From Rhodococcus pyridinivorans (GTDB taxonomy: Bacteria > Actinomycetota > Actinomycetes > Mycobacteriales > Mycobacteriaceae): a stretch of 64,000 bases of DNA. Below the pieces are notes generated by a model. It ran no database searches. It was not told the origin of the DNA and saw only the letters and a list, made by a program, of their open reading frames with translations. The DNA lies in assembly GCF_900105195.1 (NCBI RefSeq), contig NZ_FNRX01000002.1, positions 2,356,001 to 2,420,000 on the forward strand, in the 5' to 3' direction. Made by a program: the position numbers and the translations under genes. Of the stretch, positions 52,525 through 61,096 are shown piece by piece (position 1 is the first letter of the stretch; every line of letters starts with the position of its first letter).

Positions 52525-52947
52525 GTGGTCGCCGCGGCGGATGCCAAGAACTATGTCTCCAAGCTCGGTATCACTCACGACCACGTGGTGCAGGAACTCG
52601 GTTGGGACGAGGACACCGACGACGAGTTGAGAGCTGCGATCGAAGAGGTCACCGGTACCGAGCTGCTCGACGAGGATTCCGACGAGGTCGTCGACGTCGT
52701 GCTGCTGTGGTGGCGCGACAGCGACGGCGACCTGGTCGACGCCCTCATGGACGCGATCGGCCCCCTCGCCGACGAGGGCGTCGTGTGGGTGCTCACCCCC
52801 AAGACCGGGCGCCCCGATCACGTCGAGCCCAGCGAGATCGCCGAGTCGGCCGCCACGGCCGGCCTCACCCAGACCACGGCCACCAACCTCGGTGACTGGA
52901 TCGGCAGCCGCCTCGTCCAGCCCAAGGCCGGCCGTCCCCGCCGCTGA
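52525..52947 (+). CDS. DUF3052 family protein
   Basis: A 140-residue acidic protein of an actinobacterial family. It reads [45 protein letters not shown] and [22 protein letters not shown], an alpha/beta fold close to methyltransferase or Rossmann-like remnants. A good ribosome binding site (AGGAGGAG) precedes the GTG. It lies 31 nt before ahpE, which suggests a shared transcript as in Mycobacterium (Rv2239c region). Function unknown. Confidence 0.85.
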   Translation: MVAAADAKNYVSKLGITHDHVVQELGWDEDTDDELRAAIEEVTGTELLDEDSDEVVDVVLLWWRDSDGDLVDALMDAIGPLADEGVVWVLTPKTGRPDHVEPSEIAESAATAGLTQTTATNLGDWIGSRLVQPKAGRPRR

Positions 52948-52978
52948 ACCGGCTCCCGGAACGTAAGGATCCATACGC

Positions 52979-53443
52979 ATGCCGATCGCCGTGGGCGCCG
53001 AAGCCCCCGATTTCACTCTCAAGGACCAGAACAACCAGGAGGTGACGCTGTCGAGCTTTCGGGGCAGCAAGAACGTGCTCCTGGTCTTCTACCCCCTCGC
53101 CTTCACCGGCGTCTGCCAGGGCGAACTGTGCGCCGTCCGCGACGACCTGCCCACCTTCGAGAACGACGACACCGCCATCCTCGCGGTGTCGGTCGGCCCG
53201 TCGCCGAGCCACAAGATCTGGGCAGCCGAGCAGGGATACACCTTCCCGCTGCTGTCCGACTTCTGGCCGCACGGCGAGGTCGCGCAGGCCTACGGTGTGT
53301 TCAACGAGAAGTTCGGTTTCGCCAACCGCGGCACGTTCGTCATCGACAAGGACGGCATCGTGCAGTTCGCGGAGGAGAACCAGCCCGGAGAGGCCCGTGA
53401 CCAGGGAGCTTGGGCCAGAGCGCTCGCCGCGCTAAAGTCCTGA
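52979..53443 (+). CDS. ahpE: AhpE, peroxiredoxin
   Basis: A 154-residue peroxiredoxin reducing peroxides and peroxynitrite, usually recycled by mycoredoxin/mycothiol. The peroxidatic Cys is C46 in PLAFTGVCQGELC (PxxxTxxC context) with the catalytic Arg later. A second Cys at 51 makes a CxxxxC pair; Mtb AhpE has no Cys at this site. SVGPSPSHKIWAAEQGY and LLSDFWPHG are family blocks. The ATG at 52979 follows a GTAAGGA site. Confidence 0.94.
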   Translation: MPIAVGAEAPDFTLKDQNNQEVTLSSFRGSKNVLLVFYPLAFTGVCQGELCAVRDDLPTFENDDTAILAVSVGPSPSHKIWAAEQGYTFPLLSDFWPHGEVAQAYGVFNEKFGFANRGTFVIDKDGIVQFAEENQPGEARDQGAWARALAALKS

Positions 53444-53475
53444 TGCGAAGTCGGCGGCACCTGCCGCCGTCTTTC

Positions 53476-53547
53476 GGGCGTGTAGCTCAGTGGTAGAGCT
53501 CTGGTTTTACACACCAGCGGTCGGGGGTTCGAAACCCTCCGCGCCCA
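53476..53547 (+). tRNA. tRNA-Val (TAC)
   Basis: A 72-nt cloverleaf: acceptor GGGCGTG/CGCGCCC (one T-G pair), D arm GCTC..GAGC, anticodon stem CTGGT/ACCAG with loop TTTACAC (TAC), T arm around GGTTCGAAACC, discriminator A. Just downstream of ahpE. Confidence 0.95.
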
Positions 53548-53620
53548 CAATCACATGTAGCGATTCCGGTGGATCCGGCCACCGTCTAGCGGGGTCCGAT
53601 CCACACAAATCCCCTAGACG

Positions 53621-54022
53621 TCAGTCGCGTGGTTCCGCCGCGGTGCGGTAGGCGACGTTCAGCAACTCCACGAAGTGGTCGTCGAGGTCGTCGACCGACG
53701 AGACGCTCAGCCGGTGCGTCGTCACCGTCCCCTTCTTCGGGAACGCCTCACGCAGCGTCGCGTGGTGGATGCGCCGCGGCAGATCCAGAGCCACCTCGAG
53801 ACGCGAGGCGTAGACGAACGCCGCCGCGAACGGACGGCCCCGCGACCAGGAGATCTCCGACGCGTGAACGTGCTCGGTGACGTCGCCGCCGAGGTCGAGG
53901 ATCATCGCGCGCACGTGCCGGAACACATCGACGGCGGCCGGATCCTTGTCGGCCAGATAGTCGTCGACGGTCGCGTACATCGGGAGCTCCTCGAATCGGG
54001 GCAGAGTGGTCGGCTCGGTCAC
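53621..54022 (-). CDS. DUF1801/DUF5655-like protein
   Basis: A 133-residue soluble protein resembling the YdhG/DUF1801 domain, in which ATVDDYLADKDPAAVDVFRHVRAMIL corresponds to the 'ID-Y-A-LP-E---- L--LR-LI' entry, and EISWSRGRPFAAAFVYASRLEVALDL is the central strand pair. HATLREAFPKKGTVTTHRL follows. The GTG start overlaps the surf1 stop (GTGA-type), so it is cotranslated after surf1. Function unknown. Confidence 0.7.
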   Translation of the reverse strand: MTEPTTLPRFEELPMYATVDDYLADKDPAAVDVFRHVRAMILDLGGDVTEHVHASEISWSRGRPFAAAFVYASRLEVALDLPRRIHHATLREAFPKKGTVTTHRLSVSSVDDLDDHFVELLNVAYRTAAEPRD

Positions 54023-54855
54023 CGCGGCCGGCCGTATCGATCGGCGAGCTTCTCGCTCGCGGTGCGCGGTGCCGCTTCCGCCGGGGCCTCGGCTGCGTCA
54101 CCACCGTCTTGCGAACCCTTGGACTTCCTACGCTCCCGCAGCTCGGCCCACACAAAATAGCCCAGACCCAGCGGAGCCATGATCCCGAACGCCAGCCACT
54201 GCAGGCCGTACGACAGGTACGGGCCCGAATCGAGCTGGGGGAGCGGGATCACGCCGAGACCGCCGGGCTGGTCGGCGTCGAGCTGCAGGTAGACGTCCTC
54301 GAGATCAAGACCAGTGACGGATGCGACCTGCGGGGCGTCGATGAAGTAGACCTGCTGGTAGCCGTCGTCGACGAAGGGGGCTTTGTCCTCGACCGTTCCC
54401 TCGGACATCCGGATGCGGGCGTCGAGCGTGACGGGGCCGGACGGCGCGGGCGGGATCTCGGGGATCTCGGTGCCGCGGACCGGCCGCACGTACCCGCGGT
54501 TGACGAGGATCGTTCCGCCGGAATCGAGTGCGAACGGAGTCAGCACCTCGTAGGCCGGCTGCGACTCGACGCTGCGCAACCGCACGAGCACGTCCGACTC
54601 GGGCAGATAGGAGCCCTGCGCGAGCGCACGGCGCCACTCGTCCTCGATGGTCGGACCGTCGCCGCCCAGTAGGTCACCGACGGGAACCGGATCCTGTGCC
54701 ATCGACGCAGCGATGCGACCGTTGCGGTCCTCGGTGCTCGTGTTCTTGCCCAGCTGCCACGGCGCGAGGACCGTGAAGCACGCGTAGGCGAAGCCGACGA
54801 CCACCAGTGCCAGGACCAACCAGCCGGGGCGTAGGAGAAATGTCAATCGGCGCAC
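54019..54855 (-). CDS. SURF1 family protein (cytochrome oxidase assembly)
   Basis: A 278-residue membrane protein with two TM helices flanking an extracytoplasmic domain: TM1 near 11-30 (GWLVLALVVVGFAYACFTVL), then the core with WQLGKN and GYVRPVRGTEIP, and TM2 near 228-246 (LQWLAFGIMAPLGLGYFVW). SURF1 helps heme a insertion into cytochrome c oxidase. The charged C-terminal tail (ELRERRKSKGSQDG) is cytoplasmic and may interact with assembly partners. GTG start at 54855. Confidence 0.88.
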   Translation of the reverse strand: MRRLTFLLRPGWLVLALVVVGFAYACFTVLAPWQLGKNTSTEDRNGRIAASMAQDPVPVGDLLGGDGPTIEDEWRRALAQGSYLPESDVLVRLRSVESQPAYEVLTPFALDSGGTILVNRGYVRPVRGTEIPEIPPAPSGPVTLDARIRMSEGTVEDKAPFVDDGYQQVYFIDAPQVASVTGLDLEDVYLQLDADQPGGLGVIPLPQLDSGPYLSYGLQWLAFGIMAPLGLGYFVWAELRERRKSKGSQDGGDAAEAPAEAAPRTASEKLADRYGRPR

Positions 54856-54883
54856 AGATCCACGGTAGCCGGTGAGGTGCGTC

Positions 54884-55198
54884 TCACTGCTGCCGCACCC
54901 GCTCGAGCAGGCCCGGAACGGCGGTTTCGATCTGCTCGCGGACCTGCTCGAACTCGTCGAGAGAGCCGTAGTACGGATCGGGCACGGAATCGTCGTCGGC
55001 GTCGGGATCGAACGAACGCAGCAGCACACGGCGATCGGACGGGACACCGAGCTGCGCCAGCGCCCGCTCGTGAGTGGTGGTCATGGCGACGACGAGGTCG
55101 GCCGCCAGGTGCTCGGCGAAGATCTTCTCGGCCATCGGCGACCGGCAGATGTTGCCGGTGCACACGAAGGTCACGTGGAAGCGGTCGTCAGCGTCCAC
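54884..55198 (-). CDS. Low-molecular-weight protein tyrosine phosphatase with internal deletion
   Basis: A 104-residue PtpA-like protein; the family is about 155-165. The P-loop CTGNICRS (C13, R19, S20) is intact, as is the general-acid loop (SFDPDADDD...PDPYYG) and the C-terminal helix ending VPGLLERVRQQ. The sequence goes straight from PMAEKIFAEHL to AADLVVAMTTTH, where PtpA has about 52 extra residues (TSAGTG, the W/H substrate loop) between EHL-like and AEHLAADL. An in-frame loss of about 150 nt, possibly by recombination between the two EHL codon runs. Activity is doubtful. The GTG start overlaps the HAD gene's 3' end by 11 nt. Confidence 0.85.
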   Translation of the reverse strand: MDADDRFHVTFVCTGNICRSPMAEKIFAEHLAADLVVAMTTTHERALAQLGVPSDRRVLLRSFDPDADDDSVPDPYYGSLDEFEQVREQIETAVPGLLERVRQQ

Positions 55199-55886
55199 CC
55201 GTGAGTACCTCCCGCAGTTCCTCGACCGAGGCGGTCGTCCGCGCCGCCGCACGACCCTCGGTCTCGGTCCCGTAACCCCACTCGACGAAGACCGTGGGGA
55301 TGCCGAACCGGCCCGCACCGTGGATGTCGTGCTCGCGGTCGCCCACCATCACCACACCGGTCGTGCCGCCCGCCTCGGCATCCTGCGGATCGATCCCGAG
55401 AGCGGCGAGGCTGTGCGCGACGACCTCCCACTTGTGCCGCCGGGCGCCGTCGTCGCTCGCACCCCCGATGAACTCGAAGTATCCGGTCAGACCGAAGTGG
55501 TCGAGGATCCGTTCGGCGAACGTCTGGGACTTCGACGTCGCCACCGCCAGGCGGCTACCTGCCTCACGGACGGCCTCGAGCACTGCTTCGATGCCGTCGA
55601 AGACGGCGTTCTCCGCCCAGCCGGTGGCGGAGTAGTAGTCCCGGTAGGCCGCGAGTCCCGCAGCGACCTGCTCCTCGTCGAGCCCGAGATTCTGCAGGGT
55701 GTCGCGCATGGGCGGTCCGAGCAGCCACTGCAGGTTGCCGTCCGGTGCCTCGAAGCCGGTCGTCTCGGCGGCGTGGAGGAACCCGTTGATCACCCCGGTC
55801 GCGGAATCGGTGAGCGTGCCGTCCAGATCGAAGAGGACGACGGGAGCAGGGAGCACGAGCGGCTGGGTGGCAGCAAGAACGGTCAC
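55188..55886 (-). CDS. HAD-family hydrolase (phosphoglycolate-phosphatase-like)
   Basis: A 232-residue HAD subfamily IA phosphatase. Motif I VVLFDLDGTLTDS (nucleophile Asp), motif II Thr/Ser in LAVATSKSQTF, motif III Lys in KWEVVAHSLAALG, and motif IV VMVGDREHDIHGAGRFGI. The cap is the four-helix C1 type. The GTG start at 55886 follows a divergent promoter region shared with the Nif3-like gene. Operon with the shortened phosphatase downstream. Could dephosphorylate phosphoglycolate, but substrate is not decided. Confidence 0.9.
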   Translation of the reverse strand: MTVLAATQPLVLPAPVVLFDLDGTLTDSATGVINGFLHAAETTGFEAPDGNLQWLLGPPMRDTLQNLGLDEEQVAAGLAAYRDYYSATGWAENAVFDGIEAVLEAVREAGSRLAVATSKSQTFAERILDHFGLTGYFEFIGGASDDGARRHKWEVVAHSLAALGIDPQDAEAGGTTGVVMVGDREHDIHGAGRFGIPTVFVEWGYGTETEGRAAARTTASVEELREVLTGGR

Positions 55887-55961
55887 CGGGCCATTCTCCC
55901 CGTTCGTTCGGTCTTCCGCCGCGTAGGGTCGTGCGCGTAGGAGAGAGCGGATCGGCTGGAG

Positions 55962-57110
55962 GTGGACGTGACGGCGGCGACGCTGCGTGAGGTGATCGAC
56001 GTTCTGGAGACGGCCTACCCGCCGTCGCTGGCGGAGAGCTGGGACTCGGTGGGACTCGTCGCCGGCGACCCCGACGAGCCGGTGCGCAAGGTGCTGCTCG
56101 CCGTCGACGCGACCGCGGCTGTCGTCGACGAGGCGATCGAATGGGGCGCGCAACTGCTGCTGGTGCACCACCCGCTGCTGCTGCGCGGAGTCGACACGGT
56201 GGGCGCGCACACCCCCAAGGGCGCGCTGATCCACCGCCTCATCCGCGGCGGCTGCGCTCTGTTCACCGCGCACACCAACGCCGACCGTGCGAACCCCGGT
56301 GTCTCGGACGCCCTCGCCGGGGCGCTGGGCCTGACCGGCCTGCGACCGCTCGAGTCCAAGCCCGAACCCGCGACCGACAAGTGGGTCGTGATGGTGCCGT
56401 CCGACGCCGCCGACACGGTGCGCGCGGGACTGTTCGCAGCGGGCGCGGGTGCTCTCGGCAACTACCGCGAATGCTGCTGGTCGACCACGGGCACCGGCCA
56501 GTTCCGCCCGGTCGACGGCGCGGACCCGGCCGTCGGCTCGGTCGGCGACCTCGAACGCGTCCCCGAGGACCGGATCGAGGTCATCGCGCCGCGCCGGTCG
56601 CGCGCGGCGGTACTCGCGGCCCTGCGCGACGCGCACCCGTACGAGGAACCGGCCTTCGACATCATCGAACTCGCCGACCTGCCGAGCGATCGCGGGCTCG
56701 GCCGGGTGGGGGAGCTGCCGCAGACCCGCACGTTGCGCGAGTTCACCGCCGACGTCGCCGCCGCGCTGCCGGCCACCGAATGGGGTGTGCGCGGTGCGGG
56801 CGACCCCGACCGGCCGGTGCGGACCGTGGCGGTGTGCGGCGGATCCGGTGATTCTTTCCTCGGGCTCGCCACCGCGCAGGGCGTCGACGTCTACGTCACC
56901 GCCGACCTGCGGCACCATCCCGCCGACGAGCATCTGCGCGCCGGGGGTCCCGCGCTGGTGGACGTCGCGCACTGGGCGAGCGAGTACCCGTGGTGCGCGC
57001 AGGCCCGCGACGTCCTCGATAGGGCGTTCGCCGATCGGGACGGCTGGCAGGCGCGGGTCAGCGAGTTGCGCACCGATCCCTGGACGACCGCGGCGGGCGC
57101 GGTACGGTAA
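55962..57110 (+). CDS. Nif3-like dinuclear metal-center protein
   Basis: A 382-residue YbgI/Nif3 family protein. N-terminal half [12 protein letters not shown]...[14 protein letters not shown] and [21 protein letters not shown] with metal ligands; a YqfO-type insertion domain (about 150-250, [33 protein letters not shown]); then the second metal half [12 protein letters not shown]...[16 protein letters not shown] and [13 protein letters not shown]. Related GTP cyclohydrolase-like or tRNA-linked roles are proposed, but function is not settled. GTG at 55962 after GGAG. First in a Nif3-zinc-ribbon-RNaseH row. Confidence 0.9.
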   Translation: MDVTAATLREVIDVLETAYPPSLAESWDSVGLVAGDPDEPVRKVLLAVDATAAVVDEAIEWGAQLLLVHHPLLLRGVDTVGAHTPKGALIHRLIRGGCALFTAHTNADRANPGVSDALAGALGLTGLRPLESKPEPATDKWVVMVPSDAADTVRAGLFAAGAGALGNYRECCWSTTGTGQFRPVDGADPAVGSVGDLERVPEDRIEVIAPRRSRAAVLAALRDAHPYEEPAFDIIELADLPSDRGLGRVGELPQTRTLREFTADVAAALPATEWGVRGAGDPDRPVRTVAVCGGSGDSFLGLATAQGVDVYVTADLRHHPADEHLRAGGPALVDVAHWASEYPWCAQARDVLDRAFADRDGWQARVSELRTDPWTTAAGAVR

Positions 57111-57184
57111 TCAGCTACGACACGTCCCGCGTGGCCGCCGACTCCCGGTCCACCGACACACCATCGAAAGCAGGAACCACCCGA

Positions 57185-57922
57185 GTGAACGTCGAACCCA
57201 CCGTGCAGGCCAAGCTGCTGTCCCTCGCCGCCGTGGACGCAGAGCTGAACCGCCTCGCGCATCGCCGTCGGACACTGCCCGAACAGCAGGAGGTGGACCG
57301 CTTGCAGACCGAGCGCAACGCGCGCAAGGACGCCGCGGTGGCAGTCGAGATCATCCTCGACGACCTCGACCGGGACATCCGGAAGCTCGAGGGCGAGATC
57401 GAGGCCGTGCGCATGCGCGCCGACCGCGACCGGTCGATGCTCCAGAGCGGCTCGGTGGGATCGAAGCAGCTCACCGAACTGCAGCACGAGCTCACCAGCC
57501 TCGAGCGTCGCCAGGCGGCACTCGAGGACGACCTGCTCGAGGTCATGGAGCGTCGTGAGGCGTCGAAGGCCGACCACGACCACGCCGGTGCGCGGGTCTC
57601 GCAGGTCGACGACCAGCTCGGCGACGCCGTCCGGGCCCGCGACGAGGCGCTCGCCGACATCGAGGTGGCCGAGCAGCGGTGCCGCAGCGACCGCGAGGCA
57701 CTGCTCGCCGTCTTTCCTACGGAACTGGTGACGCTCTACGAGAAGCAGCGCGAGAAGTCCGGCATCGGCGCCGCACTGCTGCAGGCCCGCCGCTGCGGCG
57801 CGTGCCGTCTCGAACTGGACCGCGGTGAGATCGCCCGGATCGCCGCCGCACCCGCCGATCTGCTCGTCCGGTGCCCGGAGTGCGACGCGATCCTGGTTCG
57901 CACCAAGGAATCCGGACTGTGA
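57185..57922 (+). CDS. C4-type zinc-ribbon coiled-coil protein
   Basis: A 245-residue protein: a long two-strand coiled coil (residues 5-185, with VDRLQTERNARKDAAVAVEIIL and LTSLERRQAALEDDLLEVMERR) followed by a C-terminal zinc ribbon CGACRLELDRGEI...RCPECDAILVRTKE. Length and layout match the CT398-like/Rv2229c family; tail-anchored partners suggest flagellar- or secretion-like chaperones in other bacteria, but not here. The GTG at 57185 follows CAGGAA. Overlaps the RNase H fusion start (GTGA). Confidence 0.88.
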   Translation: MNVEPTVQAKLLSLAAVDAELNRLAHRRRTLPEQQEVDRLQTERNARKDAAVAVEIILDDLDRDIRKLEGEIEAVRMRADRDRSMLQSGSVGSKQLTELQHELTSLERRQAALEDDLLEVMERREASKADHDHAGARVSQVDDQLGDAVRARDEALADIEVAEQRCRSDREALLAVFPTELVTLYEKQREKSGIGAALLQARRCGACRLELDRGEIARIAAAPADLLVRCPECDAILVRTKESGL

Positions 57923-59079
57923 CGACGGTCGTCGTCGAAGCGGACGGTGGTTCTCGCGGGAATCCCGGACCGGCCGGTTACGGTGCCGTGGTCTTCGATG
58001 CCGACCATCGGACCGTCCTCGCCGAACGCCAGGCGAGCATCGGGCGCGCGACGAACAACGTCGCCGAGTACAAGGGTCTGATCGCCGGTCTCACCGCCGC
58101 CGCCGAGCTCGGCGCCGACGAGGTGCACGTCCGCATGGATTCCAAGCTCGTCGTCGAGCAGATGAGCGGACGGTGGCAGGTCAAACATGCCGACATGATC
58201 CCGCTGGCCGCGCAGGCACGTGAGCTCGCCGGCCGGTTCCGCAGCGTCGACTTCACGTGGATCCCGCGTGCGGAGAACGCCCACGCCGACCGGCTGGCCA
58301 ACGCCGCGATGGACGCGGCGGCCGAAGCGCTGCTGGACGTCGCGTCCGACACTGTGACGCGTCCCGTGGCGCCGTCGAATGCGGGGACCGAGAACGTCGC
58401 CACCCCGCCGGCCGTGCCTGTGCCCGATCCGGCAGTGCCGCCTTCACCCGGCTGGACCGGTGCGGTCGGATCACCGACCCGTCTTCTGCTGCTGCGTCAC
58501 GGGCAGACCTCGCTGTCGGTCGAGCGTCGCTACTCGGGGCGGGGCAACCCGGAGCTGACCGAACTCGGTCGCGACCAGGCGGTCGCCGCGGCCCGGCGAC
58601 TCGGTGCCCGCGGCGGGATCACCGCCGTGCTGGCGTCACCGCTGGGGCGAGCGCGGGAGACGGCCGCTGCGGCCGCCGACGCCCTCGATCTCCCGGTGAC
58701 GGTGCACGACGGGCTGATCGAGACGGATTTCGGCGACTGGGAGGGTCTCACCTTCGCCGAGGCCGCGCGTCGCGATCCCGAACTGCACCGCCGCTGGCTC
58801 GGCGACACCTCCGTGCGACCCCCGAACGGCGAGAGCTTCGACGAGGTCGCCAAGCGGATCGCCTCGGTGCGCGACGACCTGCTGACCGACTACGCCGGCT
58901 CGACCGTGCTGGTCGTCTCGCACGTCACGCCCATCAAGACGTTCCTGCAGATGGCGCTCGAGTCCGGCCCGTCGCTGCTGTACCGCCTGCACCTGGATCT
59001 CGCGTCGCTCAGCATCGCCGAGTTCTACGCGGACGGCGGCTCGTCCGTGCGGCTCGTCAACGACACCTCGCACCTGTGA
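57919..59079 (+). CDS. Bifunctional RNase H / acid phosphatase (CobC-like)
   Basis: A 386-residue fusion. Residues 1-140 are RNase HI: VEADGGSRGNPGPAGYGAV (first Asp), NVAEYKGLIAGL (Glu), RMDSKLVVEQMSG (second Asp) and ENAHADRLANAAM. An Ala/Pro linker (about 155-190) leads to a histidine-phosphatase domain: LLLLRHGQTSLSVERRYSGRG, ETDFGDWEGLTF and VVSHVTPIKTFLQ. Mycobacterium Rv2228c has the same fusion; the phosphatase half can act as an alpha-ribazole phosphatase (CobC). Full length. Confidence 0.93.
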   Translation: MTTVVVEADGGSRGNPGPAGYGAVVFDADHRTVLAERQASIGRATNNVAEYKGLIAGLTAAAELGADEVHVRMDSKLVVEQMSGRWQVKHADMIPLAAQARELAGRFRSVDFTWIPRAENAHADRLANAAMDAAAEALLDVASDTVTRPVAPSNAGTENVATPPAVPVPDPAVPPSPGWTGAVGSPTRLLLLRHGQTSLSVERRYSGRGNPELTELGRDQAVAAARRLGARGGITAVLASPLGRARETAAAAADALDLPVTVHDGLIETDFGDWEGLTFAEAARRDPELHRRWLGDTSVRPPNGESFDEVAKRIASVRDDLLTDYAGSTVLVVSHVTPIKTFLQMALESGPSLLYRLHLDLASLSIAEFYADGGSSVRLVNDTSHL

Positions 59080-59103
59080 ACCCGTAGCGGTCGCGAAACG
59101 ACA

Positions 59104-59146
59104 AGTGGCCGCGCAGACATGTCGGGGGGTTGCCTGCGCGGCCACT
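59104..59146 (+). terminator. Hairpin terminator after the RNase H fusion gene
   Basis: AGTGGCCGCGCAG (59104-59116) pairs with CTGCGCGGCCACT (59134-59146), 13 bp, 17-nt loop. Confidence 0.8.
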
Positions 59147-59212
59147 CATCAGGTCTATCTGTCGGCCGACCGAGGGTGTTACACGGTCCCGAGAAATTCT
59201 TCCGGCGGGATG

Positions 59213-59645
59213 TCAGGCGGTGCAGCCGGACTGGGATTCCCGGCCGGAGAACCGCTGATCGAGCCAGTCGAGGCCTTCGACGACGGCCGGGAACATGCCG
59301 ATCAGATGGCCCGTCCCGGTCTTCGTCAGAACGGGTCCGACGTCGTAGCGGCGGTAGGTGACGTCGGCGCCGGCCGAGCACCACTTGTCGACCATGGGGT
59401 CGACCCCTTGGACGAGCACGAAGTCGTCGCCCGTGCTCTGCGCCACGAAGATCGGCATTGCCGGGGCGCGGTTGCTGAGTTGCTGCTCGACGACCAGCGA
59501 CGCCCACGGCTCGTCGCCGAGATGAAACCGTCGACGACCCAGCCGATCCCGCCGGAGAGCAGCGATCCGTCGCCGGCCACGGCGAGGAGGGACGCTACCT
59601 GCAGTCTGTACGCAGGTGCGATGGCCGGCGACGTGCCCTGTCAGG
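59213..59645 (-). pseudogene. C-terminal remnant of a secretory lipase
   Basis: Only the last about 140 codons of a Rv-type secreted lipase (LIP family) remain, in two frames. The 5' part is SPAIAPAYRLQVASLLAVAG then SLLSGGIGWVVDGFIS. A shift near 59525 joins to EPWASLVVEQQLSNRAPAMP, IFVAQSTGDDFVLVQGVDP and TKTGTGHLIGMFPAVVEGLD. FVAQSTGDDF holds the acid and GTGHLIGMF the His of a lipase; the nucleophile region is gone, replaced by the DUF1697 gene boundary at 59641. Deletion plus frameshift: nonfunctional. Confidence 0.8.
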
Positions 59646-60162
59646 CCAGTCGACGCAGCGTGTTGAGGTTCCGGACGGTCGTCGTCGCCTTGTTCCGGGT
59701 CGAACCCGACTGTTTCCCCACGGCACTGTCGAGCGTCGAGCCCTTCACGACCTGCCAGTAGAGGACCCTCTTGCCTACCTCGATGCACTCGAGATTCGGA
59801 TCGAGATCGTCCGACAGGGCGGCCAGCGATTCGAGTACGGCGGGATCGGAGACGAACACGACGTACGAATGCCGGTCGGCGCGTGCGTCGTCGAAGGGAT
59901 ACGCCTCGACGACCCGCGCGAGATACGACTGCTCGACGACGAAGGTGTAGGCCTCGTAACCGAACCGCTCGGTGAGTGCGGCCTCGATCCGGGCCTTCGC
60001 GGTGGCGGGGTCGTCCTCGGAGTCGAAGAGCACGTTGCCGGACGCGAGTACCGTGCGGACGTTCTCGAAGCCGAGGCCGACGAAGACCTTCTTCAGATCG
60101 GCCATCCGGATGCGGATGCCGCCGACGTTGATTCCGCGGAGCAGGGCCACGAGTCGCGTCAT
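59641..60162 (-). CDS. DUF1697 family protein
   Basis: A 173-residue soluble protein with the family opening MTRLVALLRGINVGGIRIRM and the RTVLASGNVLFDSED, LERFGYEAYTFV-like blocks (here TERFGYEAYTFVVEQ), and the tail NKATTTVRNLNTLRRLA. Fold is alpha/beta; biological role unknown. The ATG at 60162 has no clear ribosome binding site. Divergent from rnpB. Typical length. Confidence 0.9.
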   Translation of the reverse strand: MTRLVALLRGINVGGIRIRMADLKKVFVGLGFENVRTVLASGNVLFDSEDDPATAKARIEAALTERFGYEAYTFVVEQSYLARVVEAYPFDDARADRHSYVVFVSDPAVLESLAALSDDLDPNLECIEVGKRVLYWQVVKGSTLDSAVGKQSGSTRNKATTTVRNLNTLRRLA

Positions 60163-60200
60163 GAGTGCACCGTAGTTGGCGGCGCCGATACGCCGCGGGA

Positions 60201-60206
60201 TAGTCT
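60201..60206 (+). promoter_or_regulatory. -10 element of rnpB
   Basis: TAGTCT, 7 nt before the predicted 5' end of RNase P RNA. Confidence 0.5.
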
Positions 60207-60213
60207 GGTCGAG

Positions 60214-60625
<412 letters not shown>

Positions 60626-60665
60626 CCCGGCGTCTCCCGATCCCACCGCGTTGCTACCGGTCGGG

Positions 60666-60758
60666 TCAGATCGGATAGATGACCAGCAGGTGCGCCCAGT
60701 AGGAGGCCGCATCCGGACCCAGCCAGGGCAGCAACGCGTCGTAGAGGATGTAGGACAT
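60666..60758 (-). CDS. 30-residue hydrophobic peptide, unknown
   Basis: A short ORF with a clear start: ATG at 60758 with AAGGAG and a 6-nt spacer. The peptide is largely hydrophobic and aromatic, beginning MSYILYDALLPWLG and ending WAHLLVIYPI, so it could lie in a membrane. It is convergent with rnpB (stop 40 nt after its 3' end). The ribosome site makes translation plausible; no family known to me. Confidence 0.5.
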   Translation of the reverse strand: MSYILYDALLPWLGPDAASYWAHLLVIYPI

Positions 60759-60870
60759 TGCTTGCTCCTTCGTTCGGACGTCGAGCACATGCGTGCGGCC
60801 CGACAGTACCGCGCCACGCCAACCGTCGGGTTGTCCGTACAGACAGATGCGATTCGGGCACACTGAGACC

Positions 60871-61053
60871 ATGAGCGACGACGGCTGGTACTACGACGTG
60901 CGCACTGGGAAGGTCTCCCAGGGCAAGGATCCGCACGCCCTCAACCGCATGGGTCCCTATCCGGACAGGGAGACCGCTCAGCGGGCGCTGGAGATCGCGG
61001 CAGAACGGAACAAGGCGGCCGACGCCGCCGATGACGACTGGAAGAACGGCTGA
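60871..61053 (+). CDS. Small SPOR-like conserved protein, 60 aa
   Basis: A 60-residue protein of the pattern SDDGWYYDVRTGKVSQGKDP followed by MGPYPDRETAQRALEIAAER. The GxY-x-D-x-xAxxAL arrangement resembles the end of SPOR/peptidoglycan-binding repeats, and relatives appear in Mycobacterium as short proteins. The ATG at 60871 is 6 nt after a CACACT -10-like hexamer (leaderless). Upstream codons in frame are ignored because they overlap the divergent small gene's promoter. Function unknown. Confidence 0.7.
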   Translation: MSDDGWYYDVRTGKVSQGKDPHALNRMGPYPDRETAQRALEIAAERNKAADAADDDWKNG

Positions 61054-61096
61054 GTCCGACGACGAGCACCCGAACCACCAGGAGTTCACGAGCATC

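Noticed and set aside
54884..55198. Mini phosphatase as an ordinary annotation start error
   Set aside because: The loss is internal: both ends align to the family and only the middle is missing, so choosing another start does not restore it.
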